Positions 24,961 to 34,179 are shown, counted from the first letter of the stretch. The stretch is 41,788 nucleotides of DNA from Candidatus Dormiibacterota bacterium (GCA_019245575.1 JAFARE010000046.1:1-41788); one strand, 5' to 3'. Numbers and translations: made by a program. Notes: generated by a model from the letters alone, not told the origin.

Positions 24961-25168
24961 CGAAGCTGAAGTCGATCGTGCCGGGCTGCAGCCCGAGGTG
25001 GGCGCACGAGGTGCCCGCCGCCAGCTCCTGGCTGGGCGTGTCTCCTCCGGTGCCGGTTACCTCGAAGAGCACGCGCGCGGGCTTGTACAGGGCGCAGCGA
25101 GAGATGACGTCCTCGTCGAGCCCGGCGCTGGCGTAGGGGCAGCGCGGGAGCTGCCGGTGATTGTGCAT
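24860..25168 (-). CDS. Cys/His-rich small protein of unknown function (102 aa)
   Basis: ATG start. Codon third positions are strongly GC across residues 1-80, which supports translation. Conserved-looking positions include Cys10 (RCPY), Cys25 (SRCALYKPARVLFEV), Cys55-x-His57 (SCAHLG) and Cys73-His-His (ACHHP), which could hold a metal. The last 25 residues are low complexity and overlap DUF2277 by 101 bp antisense. I recognise no family name. It is transcribed divergently from the hydrolase at 25231 across 62 bp that include a TATAAA element at 25197. Confidence 0.6.
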   Translation of the reverse strand: MHNHRQLPRCPYASAGLDEDVISRCALYKPARVLFEVTGTGGDTPSQELAAGTSCAHLGLQPGTIDFSFVSACHHPKGPPPVAVIERVGRGGGHPAAAPSPA

Positions 25169-25230
25169 GCGGCTGTGCTTATTGTGATAGCACCGCTATA
25201 AAGTTTGCAAGTGGTACGTTCAGGGCGTTC

Positions 25231-26274
25231 ATGAGCGTTCGAGGACTCGCCGGCACGGCCTTGCGCACCGCCTGCGCAGCCGCCGTGGTGGCCGGCGCAT
25301 GGGAGGTGCAGCGCCGCCGCGACCTGCGCGCTGTGGAGGCCGACCCGGAGTGGCACGAGCTCAACCGCCGCATCCCGGGGCGCGAGCAGACGGTGCGCGC
25401 GGGCGACGGCACGCGCCTCCATGCCGAGGTCTACGGACCCGATGACGCGCCCACCATCGTGCTTGTCCACGGCTGGACGTGCGACCTCACGTTCTGGCAC
25501 TACCAGGTGCGCGACCTGTCGCGATACTTCCGCATCGTCGCGTACGACCAGCGCGGCCACGGACGCAGCGACGTGCCCCAGAGCGACGACTGCTACACGG
25601 CGGACACGCTCGCCTCGGACCTGCAGTCGGTGTTGGACGCGTGCGTGCCGGACAGGCGGCCGGTGCTCATCGCCGGGCACTCCATGGGCGGCATGACGGT
25701 CGTGGCCTGGGCGGGACGCCACCACGACGTGGTCCGCGAGCGTCTCGCCGGCGCTGTTTTGGTCAACACCGGCATGAACGAGCTGCAGGCGCGGCTGCTC
25801 ATCCTGGGCCCGCTCGCGGGCGCCCGGGTGCACAGGGCGCTGCTGCCGCCGCTGATCAACACGAGCCGCAGCTACTCCTCGCGCTTCGAGCCGATCAGCT
25901 ACCGCCTGATCCGGAGGCTGAACGTCTCCTCGCACGCGTCGCCCGGCGTGGGCGCGTTCGTGCATCGGATGGAGCTCAGCTGCCCCGCGCCGGTGCGCGC
26001 CGGCTTCGGGCGTCTCTTCACCGACCTCGACCTGAGTGGCTCGGTGCCGAGCCTCGCCGTCCCGGCGGTGGTCATCGCCGGCGAGGAGGACCGCCTGCTG
26101 CCGCCCTGGCATTCGCGCCAGCTGGCGGCAGGCCTGCCGTCGCTGGTGGAGCTTGCCGAGCTGCCCGGGGTGGCGCACATGGCGCCACTCGAGGCCCCGG
26201 GCGAGGTCACATCGCGCATCCGGCAGCTTGCCGCGGAGACGCTGGCAGCGCCGGTCGCAGTCCCGGCCGGCTGA
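25231..26274 (+). CDS. Alpha/beta hydrolase (347 aa)
   Basis: ATG start. A short N-terminal hydrophobic segment (about 8-24) may anchor it. The hydrolase fold shows the oxyanion HGW (VLVHGWTCD), AYDQRGHGRSD, nucleophile elbow GHSMGG, an acid in GEEDRLLPP and the final His in VAHMAPLE, giving a complete Ser-Asp-His triad. Such proteins are lipases, esterases or haloperoxidase-like enzymes; the cap sequence gives no substrate. It is 14 bp from the epimerase gene and probably cotranscribed with it. Confidence 0.87.
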   Translation: MSVRGLAGTALRTACAAAVVAGAWEVQRRRDLRAVEADPEWHELNRRIPGREQTVRAGDGTRLHAEVYGPDDAPTIVLVHGWTCDLTFWHYQVRDLSRYFRIVAYDQRGHGRSDVPQSDDCYTADTLASDLQSVLDACVPDRRPVLIAGHSMGGMTVVAWAGRHHDVVRERLAGAVLVNTGMNELQARLLILGPLAGARVHRALLPPLINTSRSYSSRFEPISYRLIRRLNVSSHASPGVGAFVHRMELSCPAPVRAGFGRLFTDLDLSGSVPSLAVPAVVIAGEEDRLLPPWHSRQLAAGLPSLVELAELPGVAHMAPLEAPGEVTSRIRQLAAETLAAPVAVPAG

Positions 26275-26288
26275 GCGCGGCGGGCTCG

Positions 26289-27218
26289 GTGCGCGTCGTC
26301 GTCACCGGCGGCGCCGGGTTCATCGGGATGCACAGCGTGACCGCGCTGCTGGCCGCCGGCCACACCGTCCTGGTGATCGACGACATGCGCCATCGCTCGA
26401 GCGGTGAGCTGCCCGCGGCCGCTGACTGCGTCGAGGCTGACGTGGCGACGCATGCCGCGCGCGACGCGGTGGCCCGCTTCCGCCCCGGCGCGGTGCTGCA
26501 CCTCGCGGCGCAGGGTGGCGTCAACCGCTCCTGGCGCGACCCGGTGAGCGACGCGCGCTGCAACGTGCTCGGGACGGTGAGCGTGCTGCGCGCCGCCGCC
26601 GACTCCGGCGCCACGAGGTTCGTGCTCGCATCATCCGGAGGGGCGCTGTACGGTGACGCGCGGCGGCTTCCCTCACACGAGGATGACATTGCCGCGCCAC
26701 GCTCGCCGTACGGCACGGCGAAGCTCGCCGCCGAGGCGTACCTGCGCCTCTTCACCGCGGGTGCGCGCATGAGCGGCTGTGCTCTGCGCTACGGCAACGT
26801 GTACGGACCGGGGCAGGACGGCACCGGTGAGGCGGGCGTGGTCGCGATCACCTGCACGCGGTTGCTGCGCGGCGACGCGCCGGAGATCCGCGGCGACGGC
26901 GCGCAGACGCGCGATTTCGTCTTCGCACCCGACGTCGCCGCCGCGAACGCGCTCGCGTTGAGCAGCGGCGCGACTGGCGCATACAACATCGCGACCGGCG
27001 CGGAGACGCCCGTGTGTGATGTCGTGAGCATGCTGACGTCCGCATCCGGCGTGGAGCAGCACCCGGTGTACGTCGACGCCGTGCATGACGAGGTGCGGCG
27101 CAGCTGCCTCGACACGTCGCGCGCTCGCGCCGCGCTCGGCTGGCACGCAGCGACGTCGCTGCAGACGGGTCTCAGCGCGACCTACGACAGCTTTCGCGGC
27201 GCGGCCGCGGCGGCGTGA
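26289..27218 (+). CDS. NAD-dependent sugar epimerase/dehydratase, SDR extended family (309 aa)
   Basis: GTG start at 26289 gives VRVVVTGGAGFIG, with the Rossmann glycine motif at the very N-terminus; the frame is open far upstream but that part overlaps the hydrolase in another frame. Seen: the catalytic region SSGGALYGD and YGTAK (the Tyr-Lys pair), and YGNVYGPGQDG and GDGAQTRDFVF, typical of UDP-glucose 4-epimerase-like enzymes. It is convergent, by a 9-bp gap, with a glycosyltransferase. Inference: supplies a nucleotide sugar for surface glycans; the exact reaction is uncertain. Confidence 0.87.
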   Translation: MRVVVTGGAGFIGMHSVTALLAAGHTVLVIDDMRHRSSGELPAAADCVEADVATHAARDAVARFRPGAVLHLAAQGGVNRSWRDPVSDARCNVLGTVSVLRAAADSGATRFVLASSGGALYGDARRLPSHEDDIAAPRSPYGTAKLAAEAYLRLFTAGARMSGCALRYGNVYGPGQDGTGEAGVVAITCTRLLRGDAPEIRGDGAQTRDFVFAPDVAAANALALSSGATGAYNIATGAETPVCDVVSMLTSASGVEQHPVYVDAVHDEVRRSCLDTSRARAALGWHAATSLQTGLSATYDSFRGAAAAA

Positions 27219-27227
27219 TGCGCCCGG

Positions 27228-29531
27228 TCAGGGAAGCTGTGCCGCGACGTCGGAACGCACCCAGACCATCTCCGCGTCGCTGACGAACTCGCGCTGGTAC
27301 TCGGAGGTGAGCAGCAGCTTCTGGATCTCCGGGAACTGCTGCTCGGCGTCGTAAGCCACCACGATCACCTCCGGCTGCAGGTCCTCGACATATGTCTCCA
27401 CCTCGCCGTTGATGCCCAGCAGCACCTCGTCGTTGTAGATCGGGGGTGTCGGCATCAGCACGGGCAGGTCCGCGAGCGAGTACAGCCACGAGTCCGACGA
27501 CCAGACCACGGCGCTGGTGCCGCTCAGCCCCTCCTGCTTGAGCCAATCAGCCACCGCGCGGTCGGCGGCGATGCGCCAGTCGAAGTTGACCTCCCAGTCG
27601 GTCTTCTCGGAGATGTGCAGCGCAGCGCGCACCGCCCCGCCGTAGTACTGGCCCAGCGTGCGCGACGCGTTGATCTGCGGCGACGCCGCGGCTGCCGGGA
27701 TCCAGTCGAGGCCCGCCACGCTCGACATCGCGGCGACGATCCCCAGCCCCGCGAGCTGCGGCGCCAGGCGCGCGCTGACGCGCGGGCGCAGCGCCGCGCG
27801 GAGCCGCTGCCGGGAGATGGGAAGTGTCGCCAGCGTCAGCGCCACCGGCGCCACCGCCGTCGTCAGGTAGTGCGCGTACGGCTGTCCGGCCACGGCCGCC
27901 ACGGTCAGTGACGCCCCTGCCCACAGCATGAAGAACCATGCGGGGTTCGACGAACGTCGCCGCAGGAAGGCGCCCACCGACACGAGGCCGACCGCGAGCA
28001 GGACCTGCGCAAAGTGCCGCGCCGCGCCCGAGGCGCTGGCGGGCAGCACCGACTGCGTGTACGCGACGTAGAAACCCACCAGCCCGAAACCCACCTTCGC
28101 CGGCCCGGCGTTGGCCATCGCCACGCCGACCCAGAGCGCGGTGATGCCGAGGGCCATCGCTGCATACGTGACGAGCTCACGCCGCCCGGCGCGCGGGCTC
28201 AACGCCAGGGCAAGCGCGAAGGCGCAGGCCTCCGCGACGGCCGTCTGCTGATAGGCGATCGCCGCTGCCGTGAGGACGCCGACCGCCAGCGGCCAGCGCG
28301 GCACCCGATCACCCCGCCGACGCTCGCGCGGCTCGCCGAGAAGCCGCACCGCGAGCAGCGCGCCCGCCCACGTGAGCGGCGCGATGATCAGGCTCTCCGG
28401 AATCGCCAGCTCAGCGTCGAGCACCGGCAGCCCCAGCGCCACGCCCGCGAACAGCGTGGCGAACGCCGCGCGGCCCGGACCCAGCAGGCGCCACCCGGCC
28501 CACGCGACGGCGCTGACTGCGATCAGGCCGCTGAGCAAGGTCAGCAGGTGCAGCGCGAGCTCGCTGGGCCCGAACAGGCCGACGACGCCGGCGACGGTCC
28601 AGAGCTGCAGTGGCGGCTTGTTGCTCCAGATCTGCGAGTACAGGACGTGGCCGCGCAGCAGCGTCAACCCGGTGCTGACGTAGCTCGCTTCGTCCGTGTA
28701 CCAGTGCGGCTCGAAGAGCGACGGCAGGCGCAGCACCACGAGCGCCGCCATGCCGGGCGCGACCCGGCGGAACGCCGGCCAGCGCGGCGCGGCGTGCGGC
28801 CGCCACAACAGGGCGAGCCAGATGCGCAGGCGCACGACGTCGCGCAGCGCGCGAAGCACCGGGACGAGGCGGCCCCCGGAGCGGCGCCCGGCGGTGCGCG
28901 GCAGATGGGTGACCGGGAGCTGCAGCACGTTCAGCCCGAGGCGCCGGGCCTTGAAGTACAGCTCGGGGTTGAACACGGCCGACGTCGCGTGCACGGGCGC
29001 CATGGCCTCGTACGCGCCGCGGCGCATCACCTTCAGCCCGCAGTCGCAGTCGCGCTCGCGCACGCCGAAGGCCACGCGCACCACTGCGCGGTACACGCCC
29101 GCCACAGCCGAGCGGTACCAGGGATCCGCGCGGCGCCGTCGGTAGCCGGCCACCAGGTCGGCGTCGCCCATGTGGTCCAGCAGCGTGCCGATGTCCGAGG
29201 GATCGAACTGCCCGTCGCCGTCCATGAATGCGAGCGCGTTGCCACGTGAGGCGCGCAATCCGTCGCACACCGTCACCGCGTAGCCGCGCTGACGGTCGTG
29301 GCGCACGACGCGCAGCCACGCGGCGTCAGGTCCGAGCGCACGCCGCGCCGTTTCCGCGGTGCCGTCGTGGCTGGCGTCGTCGACGAGCACGATCTCGTAC
29401 GTGCCGCGCACCGCAAGCACGTCGCGCGCCCCGCGCACCACCGCGGCTATGTTCGCCGACTCGTTGTGCGCGGGGATCGTGAGGCTGACAGCGGGCGCCG
29501 GCTCGCTGCTGGTCGGCGCCGTCAGCTCCAC
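27228..29531 (-). CDS. Fusion of GT2 glycosyltransferase and GT-C-type membrane transferase (767 aa)
   Basis: Start chosen as GTG 29531, 7 nt after the stop of the upstream gene (29539); the open frame continues upstream but overlaps it. Residues about 10-230 are a GT2 domain of the polyprenyl-phosphate-sugar-synthase type (TIPAHNESANI, VDDASHDGT, MDGDGQFD with the DxD, then CDCGLKVMRR). From about 260 to 600 lie about ten hydrophobic segments, with WYTDEASYVSTGL and SNKPPLQLW resembling the PMT/ArnT catalytic loop. The last 150 residues are probably extracytoplasmic. Inference: makes a lipid-phosphate sugar and passes it onto an acceptor outside. The preceding gene makes UDP-sulfoquinovose, so a sulfosugar is a plausible donor. 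Confidence 0.8.
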   Translation of the reverse strand: MELTAPTSSEPAPAVSLTIPAHNESANIAAVVRGARDVLAVRGTYEIVLVDDASHDGTAETARRALGPDAAWLRVVRHDRQRGYAVTVCDGLRASRGNALAFMDGDGQFDPSDIGTLLDHMGDADLVAGYRRRRADPWYRSAVAGVYRAVVRVAFGVRERDCDCGLKVMRRGAYEAMAPVHATSAVFNPELYFKARRLGLNVLQLPVTHLPRTAGRRSGGRLVPVLRALRDVVRLRIWLALLWRPHAAPRWPAFRRVAPGMAALVVLRLPSLFEPHWYTDEASYVSTGLTLLRGHVLYSQIWSNKPPLQLWTVAGVVGLFGPSELALHLLTLLSGLIAVSAVAWAGWRLLGPGRAAFATLFAGVALGLPVLDAELAIPESLIIAPLTWAGALLAVRLLGEPRERRRGDRVPRWPLAVGVLTAAAIAYQQTAVAEACAFALALALSPRAGRRELVTYAAMALGITALWVGVAMANAGPAKVGFGLVGFYVAYTQSVLPASASGAARHFAQVLLAVGLVSVGAFLRRRSSNPAWFFMLWAGASLTVAAVAGQPYAHYLTTAVAPVALTLATLPISRQRLRAALRPRVSARLAPQLAGLGIVAAMSSVAGLDWIPAAAASPQINASRTLGQYYGGAVRAALHISEKTDWEVNFDWRIAADRAVADWLKQEGLSGTSAVVWSSDSWLYSLADLPVLMPTPPIYNDEVLLGINGEVETYVEDLQPEVIVVAYDAEQQFPEIQKLLLTSEYQREFVSDAEMVWVRSDVAAQLP

Positions 29532-29538
29532 CGGACGG

Positions 29539-30804
29539 CTATGCGACCGGACGGACCGCCTCAGGCTCGTAGCGCCGCGTCTGCTTGCGCTGCGGCCGGC
29601 GCTGGGGCAGACCGAGAAGGGTTCGCGTGTGAAGCGCGCCGGTGCGCCAGTCAACGTTGGGCGTCTGCAGCGACGCCACGTCGACCTTGTCGCGGTGCGA
29701 TTCCACCGTGGCGATCATGGAGTCGATCAAGGTGCTGCGCAGCGGGTGCATCTGCAGTCCCAGGTCGATGAGGCGCTGGTGCTTCGCGTTGTAGTAGTGC
29801 TGCTCACTCTCCACGCGCGGATTGGGCAGGTGCTCGATGAGCGTGTCCATGCCCTGCTCCGCGCGCGCGGCGCGCACCAGCTCCGCCAGCTGCAGCACGG
29901 AGAACTGCTCGGTGAACTGGTTGAACACGCGGTACTCCCCCGCAGCCGGAGGGTTCTCGATGCTCAGGCGGATGCACTCCAGCGTGTCGCGGATGTCGAG
30001 GAAGCCGCGTGTCTGGCCGCCCTCCCCGTACACCGTGAGTGGCTGTCCCACCGCAGCCTGCACGCAGAATCGGTTCAGCACCGTCCCCCACACGACGTCG
30101 TAGTCGAACCGCGTGGCCAGACGCGGGCTGGCCGACGTCTCCGGTGTGCTGCACCCGTACACCACTCCCTGGTTCAGGTCCGTGGCGCGAAGCCCCCACA
30201 CGCGGCACGTGAAGTGGATGTTGTGGCTGTCGTGCACCTTGGACAGGTGGTAGAAGCTTCCGGGCAGCTTGGGAAACGGCAGCGTGTCGGTGCGGCCGTG
30301 GTGCTCGATGGTGATGAAGCCTTCCTCGATGTCGATGTTCGGCGTGCCGTACTCCCCCATCGTGCCGAGCTTCACCAGGTGGCAGTCGGGCGCGAAGGCG
30401 CGCATCGCGTGCAGCACGTTCAGCGTGCCCGCGACGTTGTTGAGCTGCGTCATCACCGCGTGCTCGCGGTCGATCATCGAGAAGGGAGCGCTGCGCTGCT
30501 CGCCGAAGTGCACGATGGCCGCCGGCTGCGTGTCCCGCACCAGCGCGGCGACGCCCTCGCCGTCGCGGATGTCGAGACGGCGCCACTCGATCGGGTCGCC
30601 GCCCGCCTTGGCCCAGGTCCGCACCCGCTCCGCCATGGAACGGATCGGCACCAGCGATGACGTGCCGCCCTCCCGGTCCCAGCGGCGGCGCACCAGGTTG
30701 TCCACCGCGACAACGCGGTAGCCCCGAGCGGAGAGATGGAGGGAGGTCGGCCAGCCCAGGTAGCCGTCAGCGCCGAGCACGACGACGGTGGCCGGGTCGC
30801 TCAT
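29539..30804 (-). CDS. sqdB: UDP-sulfoquinovose synthase (421 aa)
   Basis: ATG at 30804 with AGGAGG upstream. Strong motif agreement with SQD1/SqdB: VVVLGADGYLGWPTSLHL (NAD site), VDNLVRRRWD, FGEQRSAPFSMID, LGTMGEYGTPNIDIEEG, FYHLSKVHDSHN (Tyr-Lys pair), ATDLNQGVVYG, QTRGFLDIRDT and VFNQFTEQFS. The enzyme makes UDP-sulfoquinovose from UDP-glucose and sulfite. The usual partner is the GT4-family SqdX/SQD2 that makes sulfolipid; instead a GT2/GT-C fusion follows 7 nt downstream. The sulfosugar may therefore go to a glycan or protein rather than a lipid. The Arg/Gln-rich tail (last 30 residues) is extra. Confidence 0.93.
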   Translation of the reverse strand: MSDPATVVVLGADGYLGWPTSLHLSARGYRVVAVDNLVRRRWDREGGTSSLVPIRSMAERVRTWAKAGGDPIEWRRLDIRDGEGVAALVRDTQPAAIVHFGEQRSAPFSMIDREHAVMTQLNNVAGTLNVLHAMRAFAPDCHLVKLGTMGEYGTPNIDIEEGFITIEHHGRTDTLPFPKLPGSFYHLSKVHDSHNIHFTCRVWGLRATDLNQGVVYGCSTPETSASPRLATRFDYDVVWGTVLNRFCVQAAVGQPLTVYGEGGQTRGFLDIRDTLECIRLSIENPPAAGEYRVFNQFTEQFSVLQLAELVRAARAEQGMDTLIEHLPNPRVESEQHYYNAKHQRLIDLGLQMHPLRSTLIDSMIATVESHRDKVDVASLQTPNVDWRTGALHTRTLLGLPQRRPQRKQTRRYEPEAVRPVA

Positions 30805-30950
30805 GGAGCCTCCTGGGGAGCTGGTTCCGGGGAACTGTCCGCCCGGCTGCCTTTCGTTTCGGTTAAGCGCCGGGGACCGGGCTGGATTATGGCCAAGGTG
30901 CGCCGCGTCGGGTTGCACATCCGGCCGCCGCGGGGGCGGTCGAACCATCG

Positions 30951-32006
30951 CTAACCCGAGGCGACGAGGCTCCGGTCGACGTCAGCGATGGCTCGTGCTC
31001 CGGCCAGGGCCATGGCTTCGCGCAGGTCATCGCGCAGCGCGTCGAGCAGCTGCTGGACGCCGGCGGCGCCGTCTGAGGCCAGTGCCCAGCTGACCGGGCG
31101 GCCGACGAGCACGGCGCGAGCGCCCATTGCCAGCGCGATGAGGATGTCGATGCCGGAGCGGATGCCGCCGTCCACCAGCACCTCGCCGCGGCCGCCCACC
31201 GCCGCCACCACCCCGGGCAGCGCCACCGCGGCGGCCACGGCGCGGTCCAGCTGGCGGCCGCCGTGGTTCGACACGACGACGCCGGCGGCGCCGGCGTCGA
31301 GGCAGGCGGCCGCGTCGTCGCCACGCAGCACCCCCTTGACGTAGACGGGCAGGCCGCTGAGCTCGCGCAGCCATCCGATCGTCTCGAAGGTGATGGAGGG
31401 GTCCTGCGCCGTGTCCCACGAGATGCGCGTCCCGGGCTTGAGCAGCGGCCGCAGGTTGCCCAGGTACTGGTCCTCGGTGAGCGGCGGCAGGATGTGGCCG
31501 TGGCGGCGGCGCGAGAGCACGGGCGCGTCACCGGTAAGCACCAGCGCGCGAGCGCCCAGCCGCGCGGCACGCTCCACGAGGGAGGCGGTGATGTCCCGGT
31601 CGCGCATCACGTAGACCTGGAACAGCCACGGCGATCCGAGGGCGGCCACCACCGCATCGAGGTCGGCGTTGGAGCGGGTCGCCACGATCATGAGACCGCC
31701 GGCGGCCGCGACCCCGCGGGCCGTCTCGACCTCCCCGTCGGGGTGGGCGATGGCGTGGAACGCGGTCGGGGCCACCAGAACGGGCGCGCTGACGCGGATG
31801 CCCGCGACCTCGCACGATGTGTCCACCTCGGTGACGTCGCGCAGCACCCGCGGCCGCAGGCGGATGCGCCGCCAGGCCGCGGCCGCCTCGCGCACGCTGA
31901 TCTCCTCTGCGCCGCCGCCGGCGATGTAGTCGTAGCTGTGGCCGTCGAGCCTTGCGCGAGCCGTCTCCTCGTGCCGGGCGAGCAGCTCGGCCAGCATCTC
32001 GGGCAC
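30951..32006 (-). CDS. FMN-dependent alpha-hydroxyacid dehydrogenase/oxidase (351 aa)
   Basis: GTG at 32006, 4 nt after the upstream stop; ATG at 31997 is an alternative start. Seen: YDYIAGGGAEE near the N-terminus, APTAFHAIAHPDGE, VLTGDAPVLSRRRHG, YVKGV, and SNHGGRQLDRA with the active-site His, then DGGIRSGIDILIAL and GRPVSWAL. This is the TIM-barrel family of glycolate oxidase, lactate dehydrogenase/monooxygenase and mandelate dehydrogenase. It ends an operon with two acyl-CoA dehydrogenases and probably oxidises a 2-hydroxyacid derived from the same substrate. Confidence 0.9.
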   Translation of the reverse strand: MPEMLAELLARHEETARARLDGHSYDYIAGGGAEEISVREAAAAWRRIRLRPRVLRDVTEVDTSCEVAGIRVSAPVLVAPTAFHAIAHPDGEVETARGVAAAGGLMIVATRSNADLDAVVAALGSPWLFQVYVMRDRDITASLVERAARLGARALVLTGDAPVLSRRRHGHILPPLTEDQYLGNLRPLLKPGTRISWDTAQDPSITFETIGWLRELSGLPVYVKGVLRGDDAAACLDAGAAGVVVSNHGGRQLDRAVAAAVALPGVVAAVGGRGEVLVDGGIRSGIDILIALAMGARAVLVGRPVSWALASDGAAGVQQLLDALRDDLREAMALAGARAIADVDRSLVASG

Positions 32007-32010
32007 CGCT

Positions 32011-33036
32011 CTACGGGACTGCGTAGGCGGGTTGCACCGCACCGGCTGCGACCGCCTCGGCGCCGAGGCCGTTCTGGTCCGCGATGCGGTCGAGGTGGTG
32101 GTCGACGCTGCGCAGGAGGCGCGCACCGGCGGCGGCCCGGCGAAGGTAGCGATGGATCGGGTACTCCCAGGTGAACCCCATGCCGCCGTGCACCTGCAGC
32201 GAGGCTGCGGCCACCTGCCACGCGGCGGATGCGGCGGTGACCTTGGCCACCGACGCCGCAAAGGGGAGCTGCTCCGGCTCGTGGTCGGCGGTCCAGGCCG
32301 CGCTGAGCACGGCCGACCGCGCGCTCTCCACCTGCACGAGCATGTCCGCGCAGCGATGGGACACCGCCTGGTAAGCGCCGATGGGCCGGCCGAACTGCTG
32401 CCGGTTCGACGCGTGCTCCACCGCGAGCTCCATGGCGCGCTGCGCGACCCCGACCAGCTCGGCCGCGAGCAGGACCTCGGCGCGGTCGAGCCCACGGTCG
32501 ACATCGCCACGAAGCCGCTCGGCGCCGGCCGATTCGACGCGGTGCAGGGTTCGGGTGACGTCGAGCGAGGCGGCTTCGTTCAACGCACCCGGGACGGGGT
32601 CGAGGACGGCGGCGGTCTCTGGGCCCGCGATGACCGCAAGGGCCGCGCCGGACGCGTCGACGAGGAGCGCCCCACCGTTGTGCGCCTGGCCCAGCGCGGC
32701 GCGGCCGTCGGCCGTCGCGAGACCCGGGAGCCAGCGAGGGCGCTGCTGTTCGTCGCCGCTCGCAGCGATGAGCACCGCCGCGGCGGCGTGGCCGAGGTAG
32801 GCGCCGCCCACCAGCGCGCGCCCCATCTCCTCCAGCACGAGGCTCAGCTCGAGCAGCCCCGAACCCTGGCCGCCGAACTCCTGCGGAACCGCCATCTGCG
32901 TCCAGCCTGATTTGGCCAGCTCTGACCAGAATGCGCCGTCCGTCTCAGCGCCTTCGCCTCGGGAAGCGCGCGCGTCGCACACCTCGCGGATCGCATCCTT
33001 GATGGCGCGCTGCTCGTCGTTGAGGTCAAAGCGCAC
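32011..33036 (-). CDS. Acyl-CoA dehydrogenase, subunit-like (341 aa)
   Basis: GTG start, 12 bp after the preceding acyl-CoA dehydrogenase. N-terminal helical domain (LNDEQRAIKDAIREVC, WTQMAVPQEFGGQGSGLLE) and C-terminal HGGMGFTWEYPIHRYLRRA are typical. It is about 40 residues shorter than usual, and the mid-domain flavin-contact strands (LGQAHNGGALLVDASGAALAV) are reduced. Neither the C-FTEP nor the WITNG type sequence is seen, so it may be the non-flavin-binding half of a heteromeric enzyme, as described for some actinobacterial ChsE-type FadE pairs. Confidence 0.85.
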   Translation of the reverse strand: MRFDLNDEQRAIKDAIREVCDARASRGEGAETDGAFWSELAKSGWTQMAVPQEFGGQGSGLLELSLVLEEMGRALVGGAYLGHAAAAVLIAASGDEQQRPRWLPGLATADGRAALGQAHNGGALLVDASGAALAVIAGPETAAVLDPVPGALNEAASLDVTRTLHRVESAGAERLRGDVDRGLDRAEVLLAAELVGVAQRAMELAVEHASNRQQFGRPIGAYQAVSHRCADMLVQVESARSAVLSAAWTADHEPEQLPFAASVAKVTAASAAWQVAAASLQVHGGMGFTWEYPIHRYLRRAAAGARLLRSVDHHLDRIADQNGLGAEAVAAGAVQPAYAVP

Positions 33037-33048
33037 GAGCCCGGCTCC

Positions 33049-34179
33049 TCACCGCAGCCGCGGGAGCTGCAGCACCCGCTCCGCCAGGATGTTGCGCTGG
33101 ATCTCGCTTGTGCCGCCCTCGATGGAGTTGGCGCGCGCACGGAGCAACCGGTATGCCCACGTCGAATCCGACTCGAGGGCAGCGCCGCCCTGCACGTCGA
33201 ACGCAAGCTCCGTCATCGCCTGGTTGAGCGACGCCCACTGGATCTTGACGATCGAACCCTCCGGGCCTGGCACGCCTTCGCCGGCACGCGCGAGCCCGCG
33301 ATAGCCGTTCAATCGAATGGTCTCCGTCTCGACCACGAGCCGGGCGAAGCGGCGTCGCACCGAGGCGTCGTCGTCGAGCCCGTTCTGCCTGATGAGGCCT
33401 GCCAACTCGCCCAGCTGCAGGCGTATCGCGAGCGCCGACGCGGCGCCCAGCCCCGGGCGCTCGAACATCAGCGTCGCCAGGGCGATGTTCCATCCGTCGT
33501 CGACAGAGCCGATGACGTTCTCGTCAGGCACGAACGCGCCGTCGAAGAAGATCTCGTTGAACTCGGACTCGCCGGTGATCTGACGCAGCGGACGGACGGT
33601 GACGCCGTCCTGCCTCATGTCGCAGATGAAGTACGTGAGGTTGCGGTAGCGGGCACCGTCGCTGCTCCGCGCCAGCAGCATGCACCACTTCGCGCGATGC
33701 GCGTACGACGTCCACACCTTCTGGCCGCTGATGCGCCAACCGCCTTCGGCCCGCTCCGCCCTGGTGCGCACGGACGCGAGGTCGCTGCCCGCGTCCGGTT
33801 CGCTGAAGCCCTGGCACCAGAGCTCGTCGCCGGACAGGATCCTGGCGAGGAATCGGCGCTTCTGGTCATCGGTGCCATGCGCCATCACCACGGGGCCGCC
33901 CATGATCAGGCCGAGGATGTTCGCCGGTGCGGGCGCGCGCGCTCGCACCATCTCCTCGTTGAAGATCGCCTGCTCCACCAGGGTGGCGCCGCGGCCCCCG
34001 TACTCCCGCGGCCATGCGATCCCCGCATATCCCGCCTCGTGCAACGTGCGCTGCCACGCCAGCCGGAAGTCGAAGTTCTGCTCCGTGTCCTGCGGCGCCG
34101 GCCCCGGGTGGTTCTGGTCCAGCCAGGCCCGGATCTCGTCGCGGAAGCGAAGCTCCTCCGGCGAGAGCGTGAGGTCCAC
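33049..34179 (-). CDS. Acyl-CoA dehydrogenase (376 aa)
   Basis: GTG start; first gene of the leftward operon. Seen: WPREYGGRGATLVEQAIFNEE, the flavin and substrate strand CQGFSEPDAGSDLASVRT, WRISGQKVWTSYAHRA, and the C-terminal SIEGGTSEIQRNILAERVL. These regions are complete, unlike those of the next gene. The tandem with the 341-aa paralogue suggests a heteromeric FAD-enzyme that oxidises an acyl-CoA at the alpha-beta bond. It is transcribed away from livG over a 78-bp shared promoter region. Confidence 0.9.
   Translation of the reverse strand: MDLTLSPEELRFRDEIRAWLDQNHPGPAPQDTEQNFDFRLAWQRTLHEAGYAGIAWPREYGGRGATLVEQAIFNEEMVRARAPAPANILGLIMGGPVVMAHGTDDQKRRFLARILSGDELWCQGFSEPDAGSDLASVRTRAERAEGGWRISGQKVWTSYAHRAKWCMLLARSSDGARYRNLTYFICDMRQDGVTVRPLRQITGESEFNEIFFDGAFVPDENVIGSVDDGWNIALATLMFERPGLGAASALAIRLQLGELAGLIRQNGLDDDASVRRRFARLVVETETIRLNGYRGLARAGEGVPGPEGSIVKIQWASLNQAMTELAFDVQGGAALESDSTWAYRLLRARANSIEGGTSEIQRNILAERVLQLPRLR

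Noticed and set aside
25479-26288. 270-codon upstream extension of the epimerase gene
   Set aside because: This part is the shifted-frame shadow of the alpha/beta hydrolase; the Rossmann motif begins right after GTG 26289.
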